From positions 1,488,001-1,552,000 of the forward strand of contig JAQSEB010000008.1 of NCBI GenBank assembly GCA_030063045.1: DNA of 64,000 nucleotides, read 5' to 3'. Each line of letters begins with the position of its first letter. Positions within the stretch are counted from its first letter, which is position 1. The position numbers and the translations under genes were made by a program. The DNA is from Pratylenchus scribneri (lineage: Eukaryota; Nematoda; Chromadorea; Rhabditida; Pratylenchidae). The notes beneath the pieces were generated by a model that saw nothing but the letters and a program-made list of their open reading frames with translations, was not told the DNA's origin and did not search any database. Below, piece after piece: positions 32,399 through 44,540 of the stretch.

Positions 32399-35007
32399 AT
32401 GAGACAAGTTGCCGCAAAAATGCAACGCAGATTGAGTTGCACCACTGACCCAATTGAGGAACAGGTAAATGAGTCATTGGATTGGGATTAATCCTAATCT
32501 GGGCTAAAGTTGTTTGAGGTGAGAGCTAAGCCTAGGCTTTCACTCCTAACCTTTGCCGAAATTCCTAAACAGTGGCCCAAAAAGGGAGATAGATATTAGA
32601 AGCGAATGAACTTTAAATTATTATTTATCAATTGTGCGGGAAAATATGATAATGAAGTGAAGGGTAATAAAAAGTCGAATAGGAGGGGAAGGGCTGGGGT
32701 AAAAAGGTAGATTGAGGCAATATTTGATTGATAGGGAGACGAGGTGATTGAGCAAAAAGTGTCGGTACAGTAGGACGAATAGGAAAGGCCCTCAGGCTTA
32801 GACATTATTGGCATTGACAGAAATTTCCGGAGTGAAACACAATTACAATTGCACTAAATGAAACACAATTATAATTGCACTAAATGAAACACAATTACAA
32901 TTGCACTAAATGAAACACAATTACAATTGCACTAAATGAAACACAATTACAATTGCACTAAGTAAAACACAATTACAATTGCACTAAGTAAAACACAATT
33001 ACAATTGCACTAAGTAAAACACAATTACAATTGCACTAAATGAAACACAATTACAATTGCACTAAGTAAAACACAATTACAATTGCACTAAGTAAAACAC
33101 AATTACAATTGCACTAAGTAAAACACAATTACAATTGCACTAAGTAAAACACAATTACAATTGCACTAAGTAAAACACAATTACAATTGCACTAAGTAAA
33201 ACACATTTACAATTGCACTAAGTAAAACACATTTACAATTACAATCTAAGTGAAACACATTTACAATTACAATTACAATCCTTCGGGAGTGAAATACAAT
33301 TATTTTAAAAGGAAGATTGGGGCACAATATTTGATTGATAGGGTAGAGGGGTGATCAGACAAAAAGTTGGGAGTACAGTAGGATGAATAGGAAAGGCCCT
33401 TAGGCAATGTTGACATTGACACCTGGACACTATCATTGCTTTTAATTATTTTAGCATCAATTCAACAATGTGCCCTCTCCATCCAGGGCCCTTTCTCAGC
33501 ATGGAAATGCCCGCCTCCGGCGCACTTCTGCCCAGGATTCAATTGATTCCGCATTTAGCATGTTAATGGGCAACAATCGAAGGAAAGGATCCGATTCGAA
33601 TGTTGGTCAGTCCTCCATCTATGTCCACAATATCTCACACAAATATTCCTCCTTTCTTTTTAGGCCAAATTCAACCGGATTTATATCGACGTCGAGGCTC
33701 AGTATGGCCCAAATCAAATCCATTCAAATTCCAATTAATTTATTTGAGGTAATTTCCGTCGGCTCAAATGGAACTTCCGGTGTGTTGGGTCGTCTCCAAT
33801 TGCAACTTGCCTATGATCATTCTCGTTCAGATTTGTTGATTCGATTGGTCCAAGGTGTCAATTAAAATTAAATGATTCCACATTTATTTATATTTTAAGC
33901 CACATTAAATTGCCCAATTCCCTCTCAATTGGTGGGTGGTTGTCAAATTCGAATTTCCATCCAAGGTCAACCTTTGGTCAAAAGCCGTAAAAGTGAGCCA
34001 ATCAATTTTGGGGAGGATGGCCACTGGAAAGCGGTGGACAATGGAAATGGAAGCATAAATCAAGTAAAATTCATTTGATATTCAAAATAATTCACATTCA
34101 AAATGATTCAGTTCAAATTGGCGCTTGGCTACAGTGAATTGGGCGATGCAATGTTGCTGGTAGAATTGATGGGCGCCGAGAAGGGCGGCGGCCAAGAAAG
34201 TCATCTCCCTCCCTTCTATTCCCCTCAATTAATATTTGCCCTCAGGCCCATCACGGCATGCCCTTTGTTTGGTGCCGCTGGGCTCATTGGGCCCTTCGGC
34301 CGATGATTTGACAGTTTGGGCAGATTTGGAAAGGATTAGTGAGGTTTGGGATTCTGGAAATGAATTCAAAGTAAAATAAAATTGTTCAATTTAAGACAAT
34401 GGCCAGAGGAGAATTGTTGGTTTGCCTTCAATATTTGCCGGCAGCTGAAAGACTCACTTTGAGTGTTCATCAAGTAGACAAGGGGAATATCAATTCATTT
34501 ATTCCATTTCAATTTAGGCTGCCAATTTGCGTTTGGCAAATTTGAGCCGAGGCGGTACACCAACGGATTTGTTCATTCGGGCCCAATTGGTTGGTCCGGA
34601 TGAGAAAGTGTTGAAGAGGAGAAAAAGTGGAAGCAGAAAGGCGGTGGCCGGTGATTCGATCATTGTTTGGGACGAAGTTATTGGATTTGACAAAGTGGAG
34701 GCATTCAGCTTGGCCAGGTCAATTTGCATCCCAAAAATGCCAAAAACCCAATATTGATTTTAGATGCCATTTGGATATTCAATTGGTTGGCTCCGATCGA
34801 TTTGGCAGGGCCGAAAGGCCTTTAGGTCAAATCATTTTTGGGCCAAGCAAATTTGGTGTTGGCCTTCCCCCATCGAATGGGCCTCGACTATGGCCACCGG
34901 ATGCTGGCCGATGGAATGTGCCCAGATGGATTCCATTGGATCCAATCATCGATGGAGGGAATACTTCATCCATCTCTGATGGCCAACAATCAGCAGAATG
35001 CAAATGA
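32399..35007 (+). CDS. Tandem C2-domain, synaptotagmin-like protein
   Basis: Exons 32399-32464, 33455-33605, 33664-33701 and one opening at 33749 join in frame; more follow to the stop at 35007. The first C2 shows GRLQLQLAYDHSRSDLLIRL, VQ|ATLNCPIPSQLVGGCQI. The second begins ARGELLVCLQYLPAAERLTL and continues SVHQAANLRLANLSRGGTPT, LFIRAQLVGP, RRKSGSRKA, DIQLVGSDRFGR, ending with a W-rich WNVPRWIPLD, like the C2B ending of synaptotagmins. Acidic residues that bind Ca2+ in synaptotagmin C2B (for example the Asp before GGTSDPY and the DKD loop) are replaced, so it is probably Ca2+-independent, as in Syt14/16 types. No membrane helix is seen; upstream exons may be missing. The first intron (32465-33454) holds the dispersed element with a minisatellite. 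Confidence 0.7.
32487..33425 (+). repeat. Dispersed intronic element, copy A (with minisatellite)
   Basis: It begins about 22 nt after the intron donor and ends about 29 nt before the acceptor. The left part (GGCTAAAGTTGTTTGAGGTG, later TTATTATTTATCAATTGTGC) and the segment ending ACAGTAGGACGAATAGGAAA are shared with copies B, C and D. A 120-bp segment (AGATTGAGGCAATATTTGAT to TTGGCATTGAC) occurs on both sides of the 26-bp array, so the array sits between duplicated ends. Confidence 0.8.
32834..33270 (+). repeat. 26-bp minisatellite array A
   Basis: About 16 copies of a 26-bp unit, GAAACACAATTACAATTGCA then CTAAAT or CTAAGT, in head-to-tail order. The last units carry ACACATTTAC instead of ACACAATTAC and lose the period near 33,245. 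There are no unique spacers. It lies inside element copy A, in an intron. Confidence 0.95.
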
Positions 35008-35424
35008 AAATTGGAGGATACCCCCAAAAAAGTGCTAAATTCATTCATTCCATTTTGTTTTATTTTTATTCAATAAATTTTATTTAAAATTATTGGCCAA
35101 AACACCAAAATGATTAAAAGGCGAAATTTGGAGTTTAAAGCTTTAAAGAAAGGGTCAAAAGGGAAAAAGGAGGGAAGGGGGGGGGGGTGGGTGGTAATCT
35201 GCCTGGGCAAACATTGGGCAAACAAAAGGAAAGGGAAAAGGATGCGCAAATGGGATGGACATTGGACACAACCAGAATGAATGAATGGAGGAGGAAAAGC
35301 AGCGAAGGAATGGACAAGCATCATCCATCGACCATCTTCCCATCCTCAATCATTTTGTTTTGCATTTTAATTTGAATGAATTGTCCCAAAAGAATGTGCT
35401 TGATCCAACAATTGCCTCCCTTTG

Positions 35425-38400
35425 ATGACCAAATTCGCAACTTTTAATGCATTTTGGCCATTTTGGCCCATTAGCCTTTTGTTGGCATTCATCCAGGTGA
35501 ATGATTGGTTAATATTCCATTCAATTTACTTCCAAAAGGTTGTCGTCCTCCCTTCCTTCTCCTCCTCATGCCCTTCAAATTTATTGATTCAATTGCCTTT
35601 GTCCAAATTGGCCATCAATCCATCTCCAAATTCCCTTCTTGTGGTCAGTTCATTATTAGATCTAATCTATAAGGCTAAAGTTGTTTGGGGCGAGAGCTGG
35701 GCCTTGGCTTCACCCTGGGCCTTCACCGGAAGCCTAAACAAACACATAACGGCCCAAAGAATGGGGATAGGGATTAAGGGAAATTCTAATTTAAATTTAT
35801 TAATTGTTGGGGAAAATGTGATATGAATGATAATAATTTGAAGGGTAAAAAGACATCAGCAAGAGAGGAAAAAAGGCTGGTTTATAAATGCGGATTGGGG
35901 CAATATTTGATTGAAAGGATGACGACGGGGCGATTAGGTGAAAATTGGGGGTACAGTAAGGCGAATAGAAAATGTTGGCATTGGCATTCATTGTTGAATA
36001 TAAATACATTTTTCCTAAAGGAATATTCTCCTCCTCGTGGTTTCCCTCCTTCGCCATTCATTTTGGCCAATCCCCGGCCATCCGCCAATTCATTAAATTC
36101 CTCCGAATATTTGCAAATTCCAATCAATGGCACTTGGCCATCCGTTGGCTATTCCATTCGAATTCATTCAATTGGCCACAAAAATGTCACAATTTTCCGT
36201 CAAATTGTTTATTCAAGTAAATCCAATTTATCCAATAAATTTGGTCCATTCCATTCCCCAAATAAAGGTCCTGGCAAGCCAATCCTCATTTCCATTGCTG
36301 CCTCCCATCAAACTTGCACTTTGGTTTATTCTCCCCCTTCAATGCCATATTCTCCCCAAGGCCATGGCCACCAACATTTTACCTTTCATTTGGTTAATCC
36401 AAATTCCAATTCATTTTCCACCTTTTTTAGGAATATTTCCCCGTTGATTTGCCTTCCACTGTGTTTTTTGTGCGCACAAATTCAACTTCAGTTCGATTGC
36501 GCAAATTGGTGCCCGGAACCCAATATAGGCAAGCGACATTAATTATTAGCCCAAAACTAGGACTAAAGTTGTTTAGGGTGAGAGATGGGACTAGGCTCTC
36601 TTTCCCATGTCCTTCGCCCGTGGTCTAAGTTCCCAGTGGCCCAAAAACGGGATAGGGATTTGAGGGGAAAGAACCTCTAAATTATTATTTATCTATTGAG
36701 CGGGAAATATTTGATAACAAAACGTCACAAAAATGGTTGAAAGAAGGACATTTTGTGGAGAAACGAGCAGTTTTTAAAAGAGGCCTGGGGCAAAATATGA
36801 TTGATAGGAAGAAGGGAGGCGTGATATTTGGGCAAAGGTGGGGAATACGGTAGGAAAAATATAGGCAGAGGCGGCATATTCCCTTCATTCAATTGAATGC
36901 ACTCAATCCATTTCATTTCAGATTGTCATTATTCGCCGAATTCTTTTCCATTCGTTCAATTTGCCCACTTGAATTGACTTTCCGCACAAAAATTGCCAAA
37001 TTGCCTACTCAAAATAATAATGGGACCACAACAAAAATGCCAGAAATTGGTGGAAAGAAGGAGGAAGAAGAGAATAATAAAGGAGTTTTTGATTTGGAAG
37101 AAGAGGTGGATGGGAAAAAGCAAATGAATTTATTCATATTTACTTTAGGAAAATAATATTCACCAAGGGGAAAATGTTGGTTTGAGTGTGAGAGGAAAGG
37201 GAAAGGAGGAAATGGGCGGAATTCGAATTGATAAAATTGGTAAAGAAATGTTGGAATTGGCCTGGGATTTGCCGGAATTGGTTAGTCAAAATGAATTGGG
37301 AAATATATGTCAAATTGGAAAGGTGCCATGCGATGCATTTTTGGTTAGCCACAATTCATCAAATGGTGGAAATGGCCAAATGAGAACATCAAATCCGGGG
37401 GCACAAATTCCACTTCAAATGGGCAAAATCATTCAGGTGAAATGAACAAAAAATTGGGGGAAATTCTCATCAAAATGAATTGCCCCCCCCCCTCAATATA
37501 TTTGCCTTATCCGATTAATTCATTATTTGGATTTATTCTAATTTTAACTTCCACAATTTCAGGTGAACATTTCCTGCCTTTTCGAGAACACAATTTCGCC
37601 CCAATGGAGTGCCAATCGCCTTCTGGATTTGCGCAGTTTGTCTTTCCCCCAATAATTAATCCATTTATCCCACATCCAAAGGCCCATCCCCAATTCGTTC
37701 TGTTCGCCTTGTCCAATCTTCCACCGATGAATTCTTTCGTTCTTCGGTCATTCTTGGCATTGGCCTTCCTTCATTCCCAAATTTCCAATTTTATCAATTG
37801 CAAATTGGCTGGGCCCTTGGAAAGGCAAAATCTCCCTCAATCCATTAATTAATTTATTCATTTATTCAAAGAAAGTTGTTGGCCATCAAAGCCAATTTTT
37901 CACCGGAGAACAAATCAACCAAAATGAAGAGAGGGGTGAAGGACTGGTGAACATTTCTGGACTGGAGCCGGCACGTCAGTTGCCCAATAATTAACCCTTT
38001 TAATCCCCTCCCAAAAAGGCCTCTACACATTTTCGGTTCGGAATGTTTCCCGAGAAATGGGTAGCCTCCTTTCCAGCGCCCCAATTGGATTGAGGCTGAC
38101 CACCCGTCTGTTTAGTCCTCATTTCCCCCACTCAAATTCATTTTGATTTTAGCCCCAATAATTACTTCAACTTTGGATGCCGGCAAAATTGGAACGCATT
38201 CAATCAACATTAATTTTGGTGAATCCGACCCTGAACATCCATTTGACCATTATGAATTGCATTTTGGTGCAAATTATAATGGGAAGGAGAATAAAACGGA
38301 GGATGGGAATGTGGCAATCCGAAAATTGGCAAAACATGATCCGTAATCAATCAATGAATGGGCCAATATCCATCCATTCATTCCCCCCTATTTTCATTAG

Positions 38401-39749
38401 GAAATCGTTGACTTTTGGCAAATTAATCCCTGGCAAAACCTATCGTTTTTCTCTGTTCACCGTCCTCCAAGGCATCCGTTCTCGTCCGGTCATTGCCCTC
38501 ATCACAACATGTTCAAATTAAATTATTAAATTCAATTCTGAATTCCGTTCATTTTGCCCTCCAGACCCACTCAAAGTTTCCTCTCTTCGACCGTTGATTG
38601 GCCCTGGATTCGTCCTCCTCTTTTGGACCGTACAGAACCCGGCCCAAAATGAATGCCGATTTCGTCTCAGCTATACGGCCAGTGCTGGCCCACATTTGCA
38701 TCGGGCGGTCAGCGTTGAATTGAATGGTCTTTTTGAATGGATTATTAGGGAATTGTGTATTCAATTCAAAGGAACGACACTTCGTCATCGTTTTGGTGGC
38801 CTCGTCTGGAATACTTTTTATACATTCACAATAACAGTTACCTTTGGATTATGTACCAAAATTTGCATTCACATTTTCAGGTCATTATGGGCCCTGATGG
38901 AGCCGAGGCCGAATCCGAAAGTGAATCAGTCACAATTGGAATGGCCTCAAAACGTTAGTCCATCCTTCCCTTTATTCCATTCATTTCCACATTTTTTTTC
39001 AAATTTTAGCCCGTACCATTCCCCTTTTGCAAAGATATGGAAGTCGGGAATTGTTATTGACGGTCAGCTTCATTCAATTCATTCCATAAATACTCCTCGT
39101 TTTGCAGTTCCAAAATGATCAGAACGCATTTTCCGATCGAAACGGTGTGGCCCAGCAATTCGCCATCATTGTTGCCCAACAAATTGAGGGAACACCGGAA
39201 CAAGTTGGCGATGTTTGGGAATTGCCCGGATGGCATGATGTGAGGGAAAGGGCCGCCGAGGAGGATGATCAAACTTCTTGTTGGGATGCATTCCGGGCAT
39301 CCCCTTCCGAATATAATCCTTTCAAACGCAAAAATCCCCCAAAAAATGCTCAATTCCTTATTGGCTCGGAGGATTGTGCCGCCGAAAGACGCCGTCTTGA
39401 TGAGCCCGTAGGCATTGAACAAATTGGATCAAATTAAATTGGATAAATTCCTCAGTTTTGCAATGGCCCTTTGCGGGCACAAACCGATTATTGGGTCAAA
39501 GTTCGGGCTTATACGGTGGCCGGAATTGCAATGGAAACTGAATGGGTTGGTGTAAATGGAAATGTGCCATTGTCGGCGGCCGAAATGGCCAACAAAGAGG
39601 AGGCAGAGGAACGCGAAAAAAGACGTCGATTCCCTTGTTATCTATATTTGAATGGATGTAACAATGGATGTGATGGAATATTATCACGGAGATGGAAGAA
39701 CCACCTCATTTTATTGTTAACAACACTCATGATTTTGCTTGGGGCATAA
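35425..39749 (+). CDS. FN3-domain receptor resembling an R3 receptor tyrosine phosphatase ectodomain, no phosphatase
   Basis: The start at 35425 gives a signal peptide (FWPFWPISLLLAFIQ). FN3-like modules follow: GYSIRIHSIGHKNVTIFRQI, TSVRLRKLVPGTQYR|LSLFAE, EMLELAWDLPELVSQN, VNISGLEPAR|GLYTFSVRNVS, FGKLIPGKTYRFSLFTVL, FVLLFWTVQNPAQNECRFRL. The last ectodomain unit, QFAIIVAQQIEG, ELPGWHDVRE, FLIGSEDC and CNGPLRAQTDYWVKVRAYT, matches the membrane-proximal domain of Ptp10D/DEP-1 class (R3) phosphatases. Those have a membrane helix and a cytosolic PTP domain; here the protein ends RRWKNHLILLLTTLMILLGA, a hydrophobic tail with no cytosolic part, like a GPI signal. The intron at 36539-36921 uses a GC donor and two introns are filled by the dispersed element. 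Several inner joints, mainly 37.4-37.9 kb and 38.7-38.9 kb, are unresolved. Confidence 0.75.
35652..35990 (+). repeat. Dispersed intronic element, copy B
   Basis: It fills about 90% of the intron 35644-36020 of the FN3 gene. Shared strings include GGCTAAAGTTGTTTGGGGCG, GGCAATATTTGATTGAAAGG and TACAGTAAGGCGAATAG. It has no minisatellite. Confidence 0.75.
36543..36880 (+). repeat. Dispersed intronic element, copy C
   Basis: It starts four bases after the GC donor of the intron 36539-36921 and fills most of it. GACTAAAGTTGTTTAGGGTG, TTATTATTTATCTATTGAGC and AATATGATTGATAGG match copies A and B. It has no minisatellite and is the most diverged copy. Confidence 0.7.
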
Positions 39750-40008
39750 ATCATTTATAAATTGACATTAATCCAATCTAATCCAATTCTAAATTAATTC
39801 TCACCTCCAATAATAAGCATTATTCATTCCTTTCCATTCCACTTTTCCCAATTTAATCCTCCAACCACTTCATCCAACCAACCAACCATCAAAAGCAACC
39901 AAAATTGCGCCGCAAAAATCGATTGGCGCAACAAAATGATGATGAATCCGCCGCAATTCCTCCCTTAATCCTCCCTCATAATCCTCTTCATTCATTTCCC
40001 CCAACAAA

Positions 40009-40401
40009 ATGTTGGAACTCTCCTCCATCCATTTCCTCTTTCTTTTTGGCCTAATTCTTTTGTTGGCTATTCATCCGATTAATTCTTCTTCCCATGTGCC
40101 CGATTTGGTGAATGCCGCTGCAGCCTCCTCTTTTGATGGCCCAATTTTGACAGTAAACAAAGAGGAAAGTATCCACAATTTGGCACAAAATCAGGATGGA
40201 GGGAATCAAGGTGGTATTTGGAGGGGTGGGGGGGGGGGCGAGTTCTTAATACCGTAACCATTCAACATTTTAGTGATTGAACAAAATGATGATGCGGACA
40301 AAGTCCATCATGATTGGTCTAAATCAGCAGCTGCAACAACTCCTCCCCAAAAATTGATCATTTTAATTGTCTCCTTCTTTCTTTTACACAAAATGATTTA
40401 A
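40009..40401 (+). CDS. Small secreted protein with hydrophobic C-terminus (possibly GPI-anchored)
   Basis: Two exons, 40009-40209 and 40275-40401, give about 108 residues. Residues 1-25 are a strong signal peptide (FLFLFGLILLLAIHPINSSS). The middle is short and polar (VPDLVNAAAASSFDGPI, HNLAQNQDGGNQ, DADKVHHDWSKSAAATT). The C-terminus is hydrophobic (LIILIVSFFLLHKMI), preceded by small residues (SKSAAATT) that could be a GPI attachment site. The intron carries a G-tract. I know no family. It follows the FN3 receptor gene by 259 nt on the same strand, and both end in a similar hydrophobic tail, so shared expression or a broken-off part of the receptor locus is possible. Confidence 0.6.
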
Positions 40402-40603
40402 ATTACATTTTTGAAAATTTATTTATATGAGAAAATTTTATTTTATATGGTCAACAAAATCATCATCATCAAATTAAGACATTTAAAAAAAAACATAAAA
40501 TGATGGGGGGGGGGGTGATGATGTTCCTCAAAATATTTTATTATATCCACACAAATGATGTGAGCAATTATTGTTTATATTCGCCGTCGACCATTTGCTG
40601 AGA

Positions 40604-43600
40604 TCAGGCCAAATACTGAAAATTATCAAAAAATATATTCAAAAATGTGATCCGAATAACTGACCTCGTATGTCTCCCGCTCATTTTCCAAACGACGCAA
40701 ATATTCCTTCTCGATGAGCATGTCAATGCACTTTTTGATCATTGGGACCTGAAAAACAATTTTGAATGAATTAATATTTAGGTGGGAGTACCTTGGGTTG
40801 GAAACGGGCAGTCAATTGGTTGAGAACCTCGGCCACCAGCTGCTGATGTTTCAGTGTTTTGCGCATTTTCATGATGCGCACAATGGCTGCCTTAATTTGT
40901 TTGAATTAAATATTTACATTGTGCATTTTAATAAAATAAACCTGAATCACAATTTTGCGGTCCTCATCCACACTTTTCTGCACATCTTCGCTTTCCTTTT
41001 TCTGCTCCCTTGTTGTGGTCATTGCGCGGATCAAATCGACTTTGAGTTTTTTGCTAAAATAAATGTCAAATATTATTTAATCAATTTTTCCCAAAAACTT
41101 ACTTTGTGAATTCCAAGTTCAGTTCCAATTCGCAATCATTTGCCAATTCGGCCGCACTTCCCCCTGGCTGTTGCCCTCCACCCACCATTTTCAGCAAACC
41201 AACTTTGACCAAGGAATTCACAACCGGCGCCAATTGGTCCCGTGCCATGCCCAACTGGGTCAACGAATCCTCGAATTTGTAGACTTCCTTCTCATTGAAC
41301 AACATGAGCATGGCGATTTGTTGAGTGTAGCACTGAAAATTGGCGGGAATTAAATTGTAAAATGTGAAAAAACAACCAACCGTGAATGTGTATTTTTGAG
41401 CAAATGTTTTCGGGGTCGAAACGAGCTCTCCGCGCGACATTTGCAGCACCCAATTCAGCTTGCGGCCGTTGTACTTGCCCGAATAGTATGTTTTGAATCC
41501 TAAAATGATTTTATTGATTTGATATCAAATGTGAATATTTTACCTTCAATGCAATTTGTCAAAGGGCTTGGCATTTGGAAATTAATTGGCTGGGTGAGGG
41601 GCCACACATTTGCCATAACCACAATCACGGAAAAGTCCACATTGTTACTCACTGCTTCGGGTCGCTGAATAAATTAACAAATTTAGAATGGATTGAGACA
41701 TTTAAATAAAACCAACCTTTCGGAATTCCTCAGAATTGTCGCGCGAAAGGGTCACATCCATCAGGAATCGCTCCAATTTGCTTGTGAATTCGAATCCGCA
41801 CATGTGCTTCAGCTTGGCAATCATTGAACGTTCCTATTCAATTTTTATATTAGAATGAATAAAAACCAATTCAAAAACTTACAGCTTCCTCGCTTGCACT
41901 CGAATCCGTGACCAATCGCTTACACAGCATTTTATGGAAGAATGATTGGAACATATCCTTGTCCTCGATGTATTTGAACACAGTCATCTAAAATAAAGGT
42001 TTTGAGGAGAAAATGGAAAATAAATTACAAACCACTTGTTCCAAATATTCATCCAAACGCTCATCCTCAACATTTTTTGCACTTTTCCGGAGCAACTGGT
42101 CGCAATAAAGGACGAGCAATTGTGGTGACTTCGATGGAGTTTTGGCCAGACGGGTGATGTCATTTTCGTTGACGAATCGGGTGAAAGCCTTGTCCATTGC
42201 CTCCACAAATCCATGGTCCGATTTGAATGCGTTCACCACCAGCCCATTGTAAACCGCGTAGATGTCCAAAATTGTTGTGATGTATTGTTTCGGGTCCTTA
42301 AATGAAATTAATTAGAGAAAATAAATGAATATAAATTAATACATTTATTGCGGTTTGGGCAATTTGTTGGATGGCAGCTCGACCCTCACGAATGGCATAT
42401 TGCTCCAAAATGTCCTGAATAATAAAAATTGAATGATTTATTCGTCATTTCAAACCTTCAATTTGTCCAAGGCCCCTGGAACGCGCAAGCACAAATCATA
42501 CATTCGGCCCAAATGCTCTGCTTGACGCCGGCTCAACAATGCTTCGAATTCATTATGGAAACTGCAAAATATTAGGTTTTGGTTATTTGATTGATGGATG
42601 AGAACTTACAGTTCAAGATGTTGGCTTATCAATGCATCATCGCATGTCTTCAGCAATACATCGAGCGTTGAATGGTCCAAATAAATCTGGCAACGATCGC
42701 GCTCTTCCGCAAGTCGATCCTCCACCTATGAATTATTCATAATTAATTACATTAAATATTCAATTCAAACCTTCTTCATGTATTCTGGAATGCTGTTATT
42801 TTGCAAAAACGAAGTCGATTCCTTGGTGTAGTAATTGCGCGTGTCCTCAAGAAGGCGTTTCACGAAGCATTCCCGATAAACATGATATTTGGCGCTGGGT
42901 CGAAGAATTTGCGCTGGTTGATTTGCATGATTTGCCGCCGGTCCTGTTCCGCCTCCATCCGCTGCGTCTCGCTCGTTGATGCCCAATTCGACTTTAATTT
43001 TAATTAAATTTGAGTAATAAATCATTTTTGACTTACTATAAGATTCGACGACTCCCTTGACCAGCTTTGTTTGGATCATCTCGCCATTTCGATCCTGCTC
43101 AATCAATGACAATGCGGCCGTGGTCACATTGTGATGCAAATCATCAAAAATTACATCCTTCCAAATGTGAATTGCCAGCTTTAAATAATTGGTTTCAATA
43201 TTGAAAATTAGTGTAATAGCTTACATTATAAACTTCGAACACTCCATTCTTCCCTTCGTCCATTTCACGTCGAATCCAATGCCGATTAAGGTAGGAGAAA
43301 ATTCCATTCACAACAATTGAGCCGAATTTGTAATTTGCCCAAATTTGGGTGTACAGGTCCAGAAGACGTTCTCCATGTTGGTCGACCAATTTCTATAAAT
43401 GTGAATTGATTTATATCTAAGTAATCGATTTAGTAATAAACCTGTTTAAGCTTTCCGGTGTATTCTGTAAGGAATTTCTTAAGCTCGTTGTAAAGTTCTG
43501 AACCGACAAATTCTGCCCCTCCTTGGTTGCTGATTACTGCATTGCGTCGGCCGGTGGCGGTTTCGGCTGGAAGATGCGATGCACTGCAGAAGTTGAAAAC

Positions 43601-43772
43601 ATGACTAAAATATTAAAGATTAGAATTGACTATGGATTATTTAAAATTACGTGTAGAGTTCCATATAACGCTGTGGAGGCATTTTGTCCTGGCCCGCATA
43701 TATTGCTTCAAGTCCAAGCGATAAATCACCCCAAATTTCATTAAGTACTTTCTTTTCTCGGTTAAGCGCCAT
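40604..43772 (-). CDS. cul-1: Cullin-1, scaffold of SCF ubiquitin ligase
   Basis: Minus strand, start at 43772 and stop at 40606-40604. The N-terminal cullin repeats begin [17 protein letters not shown] and include [20 protein letters not shown] and [13 protein letters not shown] [20 protein letters not shown], where Skp1/F-box pairs dock. The cullin homology domain holds [40 protein letters not shown], and [14 protein letters not shown]. The C-terminal winged helix has the neddylation site [20 protein letters not shown] (Lys of IMKMRK) and ends [16 protein letters not shown]. These are the features of CUL1 rather than CUL2-5. It sits in the nucleus and cytosol with Rbx1. It is divergent to the SMARCD gene, with about 770 nt between starts. 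Confidence 0.96.
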
Positions 43773-44540
43773 AATTTTATTTTATTTCTAAAAATATTTT
43801 GGTTACTAAATTAAATAATTAAAGAATGAACTTTATTCTATTCACATATTAACATTAAAACACTGGATACTTATCAGTTATTTCAGTTCAGAACTCTTAA
43901 GGAAGTGGCTCCTAATATCAATCATCGTAGAGGGATGTGGTGGCTCTATTCTAACCTACTCCTACCTCATTGTTTAAAGATGATATTGTTTTAGGGCCTA
44001 GCCCCTAGGACAATGGAGCCAACCATGGTGAATTGTTGGTAAGCTATAGGGTGATCGGGTGAGTTGACTTTTGGTTAACTTATTTTATTATTTGATTTGC
44101 TATATAAAAACTATGAAGATGAAGAATGAATTAAATTGATGATGATAATGAATTTTCGGGGTTGAATTTTCAAATGCATTTACGAAATGTTTGAGGGTTG
44201 CCATTCAATTGTGATAGATATTCGTATTTTTCTGAATTAATTCCGATTCGATTCCCGATCATTTGTATTGATTGATTTATTTTAGGGGAAATAGTATTAA
44301 AAAATAAGAGAGATAAAGAATAGAAGATATTGGATTAATTGTCATAAAAATCTATTTTTTTCCGATAATAAATTGCGTAGATTCAAAGTATACCGTAACG
44401 TAACCATTAAAAATTAGGCGGCACCGCGGCACAAAAAATGCCACGCTAATTGTCAGTAAACAAATGGCATGACTTAATTTATATATGGAACTATTTTTTA
44501 TTTTTATCATTTATTAGAAAATAAAAAATCTGAATTAAAA
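43773..44540. other. Divergent intergenic region between cul-1 and SMARCD
   Basis: About 770 nt with no coding signal. It would hold both promoters. A GC-rich patch near 44,418-44,445 (GGCGGCACCGCGGCAC followed by AAAAAATGCCACGC) stands out from the AT-rich background and can pair partly with itself. Confidence 0.5.

Noticed and set aside
32834..33270. CRISPR-like array
   Set aside because: The 26-bp units abut directly with no unique spacers, in a eukaryotic intron; it is a minisatellite.
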